NCBI RefSeq assembly: GCF_014649715.1
Contig: NZ_BMTO01000002.1
Location: forward strand, 1-64,000
From: Streptomyces lateritius
GTDB taxonomy: Bacteria; Actinomycetota; Actinomycetes; Streptomycetales; Streptomycetaceae
Direction: 5' to 3'
DNA: 64,000 nt
In this document: positions 58,004-64,000 of the stretch, piece by piece
Position numbering within the stretch: the stretch's first letter is position 1
Layout of the letters: every line of letters begins with the position of its first letter
Notes under the pieces: model-generated
What the model saw: only the letters and a program-made list of their open reading frames with translations
What the model was told of the DNA's origin: nothing
Database searches by the model: none
Program-made: the position numbers and the translations under genes

Positions 58004-59881
58004 CTACACGAGGCGGACGGGCTTCTCGGGGCGGACGCCGGTCTCGGTGAGCCAGGCCCGCAGCGGCTCGGCGTCGCCGTCCTCGACCAGGGCGAGGACG
58101 CGGGCGGTCAGGTCGGTGTCGCGCTCGCCACCGATGAGGAGCGCGGGTCCGTCGAGCCAGTCGAGGCCGGGAGCGGCGCCCGCGGTGTCGACGGCGGCGC
58201 AGCACACCATCGCGGTCACGTGGTCGGCGAGCAGGTCGCGCCCGGTGCGGGGCGGCTGCAGCGGGAAGAGCGGCAGCTGGTCCGCGCCGCCCATGGTCAC
58301 GACGGCTCCGTGCGGGCCGCTCACGGGCACGGTGGGCCGGGCGGCCTCCTCGCGGGCGACCTGAGCGGTGAGGGCGGCGGCGAGGGAGTCGGCGGCGGGG
58401 TTGGGCGGGTCCTGGGCCGGCGGGAGCCGGTCGCCGGTGGGGTCCTGGGCGCCGGTCGGATCCTGGGCGGGCAGGTCCTGGGCGCCGGTCGGGTGCTCGC
58501 TGTCCTCGACGCGCGCGGGGGGCGGCGGAGAACCGCCGGGATCGAGAGGGTGCGCCGGGTCCGAGGCCGGCGCGGTGGAGTCGTGCCCGGCCGTCGAGAG
58601 GTGGGACATGACACGGCTCAGGGTCGGCCCGTCGGCGGTCGCGCTCCCGGCGCCCGGGCCCGTACCCGCGCCGGTGTCGGGGCCGCTGGGGAGGACGCCG
58701 AGTTCGTCGAGGACCTGGTGGAGCCGGGCCGCGTCGGCGCGCCATTTGCGGTCCACGACCTCCTCCGGATACTGACTCCAGTCCACCGGGGACCAGTCGG
58801 GTCCGGCCTCCGCCGGGCCGCCGTGGAAGAGGCGGGCGGCCAGCAGCGAGGCGGCCTCGTCGACCACGCCGGGCTCCTCGAGCAGGTCACAGGCCGGCCG
58901 TTCGCCGAGCCGGGAGGTGAAGCCCTCGGCGAGGCGGTCGCGGCGGGAGAGTTCGGTGAGGGCGGAGACCACACCCGCGTCGAGGCGCGAGGGCCAGCGG
59001 CCCATCCGCCAGGCGGGCAGTGCGACCCGGGTCAGGAGCCGGTCCCAGCCCGCGTAGGCGAGGCCCACCTGCTCCTGGGCGACGATCCGGACGCCGTAAT
59101 CCACAGCCTGTGCACGCTCGGAGCCCGCCACGGCGACTCCGCGCTCCATCTCGACGGCGTGCCCGCGACAGCCGCGCAGCAGGACCCGGGCGACCCGCCC
59201 GACCCCGTGGGCGCCGAGCCGGCTGACCGGGTCCAGACCGGGCCGGCGGGGCACCGCGACCGCGGCGTCCAGGCCCTGCACGAAGCGGCGGGCCGCGGCT
59301 ATGTCGGGGTGGGCGGCCGGAGCCGTACCGGCGACGACCGGGGCGAGCACCGCCCGCAGCTCGCCGACGCGCATCCACCACAGGAAGGGCGAGCCGATGA
59401 CGAGCACGGGCGCGTCGGACGAGCGCCGCAGACCGGCCGTACGCTCGTGCGACGGGTGCGTACGGTCCTCCAGCCAGCTGTCGCAGTCCGGCGTCAGGGC
59501 TATCGCGGAGGGTGCCGGCACGCCCAGCCGCTCGGCCAGGTCCCGGACCAGCCGGTAGAGGTCGGGGGCGGCCGTCTCGGCGAGCTCGACGGTCGGAGTG
59601 ACGGCGGGGCGGGCCCGCGCGACGACCAGCGCGACGGCGGCCGCGGCGAGCAGGACGACCAGGGCGATCACGGTCGTCACCCAGCGGGCCGCGTCCCAGC
59701 CCGCACCCGTGAAGTGACCGGTGACCCCTCCCGCGTACAGGATCACGGCCGCGGCCGCCGGGAGCAGCGCGACGCCGAGCGCCCTGCCGCGGACGCGCAG
59801 CACGGCGAGGGCCCGGGTGCGCGCGGCGCGCGCACCCATCTCCTCGCCGACAACGGAACCGATACCGGACACGCCGTACAT
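58004..59881 (-). CDS. Membrane protein with degenerate M48 peptidase-like domain
   Basis: This 625-residue protein has two N-terminal transmembrane segments (about 33-55 and 66-90). A region follows that aligns by eye with M48 peptidases: APDLYRLVRDLAERLGVPAPSAIAL, PVLVIGSPFLWWMRVGELRAVLAPVVAG. Where active enzymes have LAHELGH, this reads LAPVVAG, so the zinc site is lost. The middle is helical; a Pro/Asp/Gln-rich stretch (about 455-545) includes AQDPTGAQDPTGD repeats. The C-terminal 80 residues (DLLADHVTAMVCCAA) are a separate small domain. It is probably a non-catalytic scaffold. The ATG at 59881 follows AGGAGGGGG. Confidence 0.7.
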   Translation of the reverse strand: MYGVSGIGSVVGEEMGARAARTRALAVLRVRGRALGVALLPAAAAVILYAGGVTGHFTGAGWDAARWVTTVIALVVLLAAAAVALVVARARPAVTPTVELAETAAPDLYRLVRDLAERLGVPAPSAIALTPDCDSWLEDRTHPSHERTAGLRRSSDAPVLVIGSPFLWWMRVGELRAVLAPVVAGTAPAAHPDIAAARRFVQGLDAAVAVPRRPGLDPVSRLGAHGVGRVARVLLRGCRGHAVEMERGVAVAGSERAQAVDYGVRIVAQEQVGLAYAGWDRLLTRVALPAWRMGRWPSRLDAGVVSALTELSRRDRLAEGFTSRLGERPACDLLEEPGVVDEAASLLAARLFHGGPAEAGPDWSPVDWSQYPEEVVDRKWRADAARLHQVLDELGVLPSGPDTGAGTGPGAGSATADGPTLSRVMSHLSTAGHDSTAPASDPAHPLDPGGSPPPPARVEDSEHPTGAQDLPAQDPTGAQDPTGDRLPPAQDPPNPAADSLAAALTAQVAREEAARPTVPVSGPHGAVVTMGGADQLPLFPLQPPRTGRDLLADHVTAMVCCAAVDTAGAAPGLDWLDGPALLIGGERDTDLTARVLALVEDGDAEPLRAWLTETGVRPEKPVRLV

Positions 59882-60098
59882 CACCCCCTCCTGTCCTCGT
59901 CGGGACTGCCCGTGGCGGTGTTGGTCACTCCCCCACTGTGGCACCCGCCACTGACATCGCAATGCCGGTGGGCCAAGTGCCGGAACGCCTTCGCCGCACC
60001 CTAGTTGGGGGTTCGGCGGGCGTCATCCGGATGGCCCAGTCGTCACTCGATGGAATGGCTTTGGGCAAAGGTGATGACGGTCGGACGTGCCTAGGGGT

Positions 60099-61349
60099 TC
60101 ACGCCCCCGCGGCCTTGCGCGCGATGTCCGTACGGTGCTGCGAGCCGTCCAGACGGATGCGTCCGACCGCCGTGTACGCCCGCTCGCGGGCCTCCGCCAG
60201 GTCCTTCCCGGTCGCGGTGACGGAGAGGACACGGCCGCCGGCGCTGACGATCGCGTCGGCGTCCCGCTTCGTCCCGGCGTGCAGGACGTACGCGTGCGGG
60301 GCGTCCTGCGCCGCCACCTCTTCGAGGCCCTCGATCGGGTCACCCGTGCGCGGGGTGCCGGGGTAGTTGTGCGAGGCGATCACGACGGTCACGGCGGCGT
60401 CCTCGCGCCAGTTCAGCGGCGGCTCGTTGTCGAGGGTGCCGTTGGCCGCGTTCAGCAGGACGCCCGCCAGCGGGGTCTTCAGCCGGGCGAGCACGACCTG
60501 GGTCTCCGGGTCGCCGAACCGGGCGTTGAACTCGATGACCCGTACGCCACGGCTGGTGATCGCCAGACCCGCGTACAGCAGCCCCTGGAACGGCGTGCCA
60601 CGGCGGCGCAGCTCGTCGACGGTCGGCTGCAGGACGGTGTCCATCACCTCGTCGACCAGCTTGGGGTCGGCCCAGGGCAGCGGGGAGTACGCGCCCATGC
60701 CGCCGGTGTTCGGGCCCTCGTCGCCGTCGAGCGCGCGCTTGAAGTCCTGCGCGGGGGTGAGGGGGAGGACGGTGGTGCCGTCGGTGATCGCGAAGAGGGA
60801 GACCTCGGGGCCGTCCAGGAACTCCTCGATGACGACCCGGTCGCAGGCGAGCGCGTGCGCACGCGCCTCGGCGAGGTCGGAGGTCACGACGACGCCCTTG
60901 CCGGCGGCGAGACCGTCGTCCTTGACGACGTACGGAGCGCCGAAGGCGTCGAGCGCCTCGTCGATCTCCTCCGCGGTGGTGCAGACGTAGCTGCGGGCCG
61001 TCGGGACGTTGGCCCCGGCCATGACGTCCTTGGCGAACGCCTTGGAGCCCTCCAGCTGCGCCGCCTGCTCTGACGGGCCGAAGCAGGAGATGCCGGCCGC
61101 GCGGACGGCGTCGGCGACGCCGGCGACGAGCGGGGCCTCCGGACCGACGACGACCAGGTCGGCCTGGAGGCCGGTGGCGAGCCGCGCGACGGCTACGCCG
61201 TCCAGCTGGTCGACGGGGTGCAGCTCGGCGACCTCCGCGATTCCGGCGTTGCCGGGCGCGCAGTGCAGAGCGGTGACGTCGGGATCGAGGGAGAGAGAGC
61301 GGCACAGGGCGTGTTCGCGGGCGCCGCCGCCGATGACGAGGACCTTCAC
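60099..61349 (-). CDS. purD: Phosphoribosylamine-glycine ligase (GARS)
   Basis: The 416-residue ATP-grasp enzyme makes GAR from phosphoribosylamine and glycine. [18 protein letters not shown] opens the N domain, [19 protein letters not shown] follows, and the ATP-grasp core has [29 protein letters not shown] and [15 protein letters not shown]. The start is GTG 61349, seven bases after TACCCT (61362-61357) and without a ribosome-binding site, so the mRNA is probably leaderless. It stands alone, downstream of dnaX on the same strand. Confidence 0.96.
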   Translation of the reverse strand: MKVLVIGGGAREHALCRSLSLDPDVTALHCAPGNAGIAEVAELHPVDQLDGVAVARLATGLQADLVVVGPEAPLVAGVADAVRAAGISCFGPSEQAAQLEGSKAFAKDVMAGANVPTARSYVCTTAEEIDEALDAFGAPYVVKDDGLAAGKGVVVTSDLAEARAHALACDRVVIEEFLDGPEVSLFAITDGTTVLPLTPAQDFKRALDGDEGPNTGGMGAYSPLPWADPKLVDEVMDTVLQPTVDELRRRGTPFQGLLYAGLAITSRGVRVIEFNARFGDPETQVVLARLKTPLAGVLLNAANGTLDNEPPLNWREDAAVTVVIASHNYPGTPRTGDPIEGLEEVAAQDAPHAYVLHAGTKRDADAIVSAGGRVLSVTATGKDLAEARERAYTAVGRIRLDGSQHRTDIARKAAGA

Positions 61350-61410
61350 GCCAGCCAGGGTAGCCCGCGGGGCGGGATGCCCCTTGTGCGGGCCACCGAG
61401 CGAGACGGCC

Positions 61411-63528
61411 CTACTCGTTCGTGTATTCCTCCACAACCGTGGCCCCGAGCTCGCGAACGATCAGCTCGTGGCCGGAGAGCGCCGAGTCGACGAGGTCGGG
61501 ATCGTCCTCCTCCGGCACGTCGTCCTCGGGCGCGACGGGCTGCGGCCGGGGCGGTGTCTGTACGGGCGCGGCCGCCGGCGCCCGGTGCTGCTGCGCCGGG
61601 GACGAGGAAGAGGTCGGAGCGTTCTGCGGGGCGGGGGCGGAGGGGGCGGCGGCGGAGGCCGGGGAGGGCGCCCACTGCTGCTGCGGGGGTGCGGCTTGGG
61701 CGGGGGCCGGGGGCTGCGCCTGCGCCTGGTGGGCCTGGGCCTGGCCGGGACGTCCGCCACCGAAGTTCGCCGCGGCGGGCGGCGGGTTGGCTCCGCCCGA
61801 GGGGTCGATGATCGCCTCGATCTTCCACTGCACGTTGAACTGCTCGGCCAGGACCTGCTTCAGGACCTCCTCGCTGCCGCTGCTCGCGAAGTTGTCGCGC
61901 GCGCCGGCGTTGAGGAAGCCGAGCTGGAGCGTGGTGCCGTCGAATCCGGCGACCTGGGCGTTCTGGCTGAGCAGGATCCAGGTGAAGCGGCGCCGGTTCT
62001 TGACGGCGTCGAGGATCGGCTGCCACATGTTCCGCACTTGGGCGGCGCCCTGGGCCATGTCTCCTGACGCGGGGGCGGCAGGCGCCGGGGGCGTGGGGGC
62101 TTGCGGTGCGGCGGGCGCCTGGGGCGCGGGCGTGGACGCTCCGGGCCAGGCACCGGGCGTACCGCCGCCCGGTGCGGCGGCTCCGGGCCAGGCGCCGGGG
62201 CGCGGCGCATCGGGGCGCGGTGCGTCAGGCCGTGCGGCTTCCACGGGCGCCGGAGGCTGCTGGACCGGCGGCGGGGGCGGGGCGACGGGGGTGTGGGCCT
62301 CCGGGCCGGGGACGTACGCCATCGCGGGCGCGGCCGAGCCGGTCGTGAAGACGGGCGCGGGCGCGGCGGCGGCACCACGCTCGAGGCGGTCGATCCGGGC
62401 CTGGAGCGAGCGCTCGTCGTCGAAGGCGGCGGGCAGCAGCACGCGCGCGCAGATCAGCTCCAGCTGCAGCCGCGGCGAGGTGGCCCCGCGCATCTCGGTC
62501 AGCCCCGTGTTGACGAGGTCGGCCGCCCGGCTGAGTTCGGCGGCCCCGAAGACGGAGGCCTGGGCCTGCATGCGCTCGACGACGTCCACGGGGGCGTCGA
62601 TGAGCCCCTTGTCGGCGGCGTCGGGCACGGCGGCGAGGATCACCAGGTCGCGCAGCCGCTCCAGCAGATCGGCGACGAAGCGGCGCGGATCGTTGCCGCC
62701 TTCGATGACACGGTCCACGACCTCGAAGGCGGCGGCCCCGTCGCCGGCCGCGAAGGCGTCCACGACGGAGTCGAGGAGCGACCCGTCCGTGTAGCCGAGA
62801 AGGGACGTCGCCATGGCGTATGTCACACCGTCGTCGGCCGCACCGGCCAGCAGCTGGTCCATCACGGACATCGAGTCACGCACGGAGCCGGCACCGGCGC
62901 GCACGACGAGCGGCAGCACCCCGTCCTCGACGGGGATGCCCTCGTGACCGCAGACCTCGCCCAGGTAGTCCCTCAGGGTGCCCGGGGGGACGAGCCGGAA
63001 GGGGTAGTGGTGGGTCCTCGACCGGATGGTCCCGATGACCTTCTCGGGCTCGGTCGTGGCGAAAATGAACTTGAGGTGCTCCGGCGGCTCCTCGACCACC
63101 TTCAGGAGGGCGTTGAAGCCCGCCGAGGTGACCATGTGCGCCTCGTCGATGATGTAGATCTTGTACCGGCTCGAGGCGGGCCCGAAGAACGCCTTTTCCC
63201 GCAGGTCACGGGCGTCGTCCACACCACCGTGCGAAGCGGCGTCGATCTCGATGACGTCGATGGACCCCGGCCCGTTCCGCGCCAGGTCACGACAGGACTG
63301 GCACTCCCCGCAGGGGGTGGGAGTGGGACCCTGCTCACAGTTCAGACAGCGGGCGAGGATGCGCGCGCTGGTCGTCTTGCCACACCCGCGGGGCCCGCTG
63401 AACAGGTACGCGTGATTGACCCGGTTGTTCCGCAGGGCCTGCTGCAACGGGTCGGTGACATGCTCCTGCCCGATGACCTCGGCGAAGGACTCGGGGCGGT
63501 AGCGGCGGTACAACGCGAGAGACGACAC
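61411..63528 (-). CDS. dnaX: DNA polymerase III subunit gamma/tau
   Basis: The 705-residue clamp-loader ATPase begins [22 protein letters not shown]. Walker A is [23 protein letters not shown], with the zinc cysteines in [11 protein letters not shown], Walker B is [20 protein letters not shown], and sensor motifs [16 protein letters not shown] follow. The collar domain runs to about residue 370. The C-terminal tau-like region is Pro/Ala/Gln-rich with a folded segment ([20 protein letters not shown]). I see no A-rich slippery site, so separate gamma by frameshifting is not evident. The start is GTG 63528. The SRP RNA gene lies just upstream on the same strand. Confidence 0.96.
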   Translation of the reverse strand: MSSLALYRRYRPESFAEVIGQEHVTDPLQQALRNNRVNHAYLFSGPRGCGKTTSARILARCLNCEQGPTPTPCGECQSCRDLARNGPGSIDVIEIDAASHGGVDDARDLREKAFFGPASSRYKIYIIDEAHMVTSAGFNALLKVVEEPPEHLKFIFATTEPEKVIGTIRSRTHHYPFRLVPPGTLRDYLGEVCGHEGIPVEDGVLPLVVRAGAGSVRDSMSVMDQLLAGAADDGVTYAMATSLLGYTDGSLLDSVVDAFAAGDGAAAFEVVDRVIEGGNDPRRFVADLLERLRDLVILAAVPDAADKGLIDAPVDVVERMQAQASVFGAAELSRAADLVNTGLTEMRGATSPRLQLELICARVLLPAAFDDERSLQARIDRLERGAAAAPAPVFTTGSAAPAMAYVPGPEAHTPVAPPPPPVQQPPAPVEAARPDAPRPDAPRPGAWPGAAAPGGGTPGAWPGASTPAPQAPAAPQAPTPPAPAAPASGDMAQGAAQVRNMWQPILDAVKNRRRFTWILLSQNAQVAGFDGTTLQLGFLNAGARDNFASSGSEEVLKQVLAEQFNVQWKIEAIIDPSGGANPPPAAANFGGGRPGQAQAHQAQAQPPAPAQAAPPQQQWAPSPASAAAPSAPAPQNAPTSSSSPAQQHRAPAAAPVQTPPRPQPVAPEDDVPEEDDPDLVDSALSGHELIVRELGATVVEEYTNE

Positions 63529-63606
63529 GTATACGAGGTTATAGGCGCCCACCGACAACCCGGGAACGTCGGACCGGCCCGGAACCCCGGCCGCCCCGGG
63601 AACGCA

Positions 63607-63698
63607 AGCGCCCCTCACGCACCCGCCAGAGCCGACCTACCCTTGCTGCCTTCCGGCCCTGGGGGAGTTCAGTCAGATAGCGCCACGTGAGGGGCTCC
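63607..63698 (-). ncRNA. ffs: Signal recognition particle RNA (4.5S, small type)
   Basis: Minus-strand sequence carries the universal SRP domain IV motif CCGGAAGGCAGCAAGGGTAG, which binds Ffh. The ends pair through GCCCCTCACG (5') and CGTGAGGGGC (3'), giving a single long hairpin of about 90 bases, the usual actinobacterial size. Exact ends are estimated. Confidence 0.92.
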
Positions 63699-63807
63699 GC
63701 CAAGGGTACCTGATTCCAGACCCCTCCCGGTCCCCCGATCCCCGTCCCGGACAACCGTTGTGGATCACGTTCGCGAGCACCCCTCAACGTCTTGTATTGT
63801 TTGCGGC

Positions 63808-63895
63808 GGAGGATTCGCCTAGTGGCCTAGGGCGCACGCTTGGAAAGCGTGTTGGGGGCAACCCCTCACGAGTTCGAATCTCGTATCCTCCGCCA
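63808..63895 (+). tRNA. tRNA-Ser (GGA)
   Basis: A class II cloverleaf with a long variable arm, anticodon loop TTGGAAA (GGA), acceptor GGAGGAT paired with ATCCTCC. The discriminator G is followed by an encoded CCA (63893-63895), unlike the other tRNAs checked here. Confidence 0.95.
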
Positions 63896-63917
63896 GTGCC
63901 TCACCGGGCACGATGTC

Positions 63918-63949
63918 GAAGGGCCCCGCAGCTTGCTGCGGGGCCCTTC
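63918..63949 (+). terminator. Terminator of tRNA-Ser
   Basis: GAAGGGCCCCGCAGC and GCTGCGGGGCCCTTC form a 15-bp stem with a two-base centre, followed by TTCG. Confidence 0.85.
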
Positions 63950-64000
63950 TTCGTTCGTCAGCCCTCGTCGCCCCCGGTCCTTCCACAGCGGTCGTTCCCG

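Noticed and set aside
61411..63528. Programmed frameshift in dnaX
   Set aside because: No A-rich slippery heptamer with a following hairpin is visible; the full-length tau-like product is read straight through.
1..64000. A large secondary-metabolite or defence island
   Set aside because: No polyketide, NRPS, terpene, restriction or abortive-infection genes are recognisable. Gene content and order look like conserved core chromosome.

Overview
The window is very GC-rich, densely coded, and carries genes diagnostic of Streptomyces: the developmental regulator bldC, an Lsr2-type nucleoid protein, an ORF1590/SCO4114-type sporulation protein, a type-2 valine dehydrogenase, mycothiol-type enzymes and ECF41/ECF52-like sigma factors. 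From memory, the gene order resembles the S. coelicolor chromosome core from about SCO4122 down to SCO4067 (bldC, hrpA, vdh, purF-purM, purS-purQ-purL, purC, purD, dnaX), so this looks like conserved core chromosome rather than an island. No database search was run.

Layout. 0-8.8 kb: MarR/MFS divergent pair, a PAS-PP2C-ATPase signalling protein, a type II NADH dehydrogenase, a TetR regulator and an ECF sigma factor fused to a membrane anchor and a carbohydrate-binding-type domain. 8.7-15.7 kb: a small conserved protein, a degenerate asparagine-synthetase/lasso-cyclase-like protein, a TPR-type sporulation regulator, L-2-hydroxyglutarate oxidase, TrmB. 15.7-21.1 kb: PrsW protease, a MITE-like element, an aldo/keto reductase, an M23 wall hydrolase behind a c-di-AMP riboswitch, a membrane PP2C phosphatase. 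21.2-24.6 kb: TipA-like MerR regulator with a leaderless promoter, initiator tRNA, rhodanese, an ECF41 sigma factor with its own consensus promoter, tRNA-Lys, an FG-GAP pseudogene. 24.8-35.6 kb: DEAD-box helicase with a repetitive tail, a lipoprotein, a zincin, a Glu-Asp-Phe tRNA cluster, a DsbA/CcdA pair, HrpA, a second tRNA-Asp. 35.7-39.7 kb: a DUF6274-like protein, bldC, a conserved protein, vdh, a DUF3073-like protein. 39.9-50.1 kb: purM-purF and purL-purQ-purS blocks, separated by a sulfatase preceded by a cysteine-rich leader peptide, a META-domain lipoprotein, a mycothiol-type enzyme and an NTF2-fold protein. 50.4-55.2 kb: an Lsr2 paralogue, three tRNA-Gly genes and an ABC transporter/two-component module lying between two near-identical tRNA-Gly/terminator cassettes. 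55.2-64 kb: purC, an N,N-dimethylformamidase-like protein, an M48-like pseudoprotease, purD, dnaX, the SRP RNA and tRNA-Ser.

How the parts work together. Seven genes of inosinate synthesis (purD, purC, purF, purM, purS, purQ, purL) sit in four transcription units, with dnaX, hrpA and ten tRNA genes alongside as housekeeping. Envelope and development functions are interleaved: BldC, the sporulation protein, two PP2C phosphatases, a c-di-AMP-controlled wall hydrolase, PrsW and a membrane-tethered sigma factor.

The most interesting observations are regulatory: a leaderless Cys-codon leader peptide before a sulfatase, an exact ECF41 promoter, two RecA-NDp/PafBC-like promoters, a MerR promoter with a 19-bp spacer ending at the start codon, and short CTAG-bounded elements that supply stop codons to neighbouring genes. 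Among proteins, the sigma-factor fusion, the asparagine-synthetase-like protein without its catalytic residues, and the M48-like protein without HExxH stand out.
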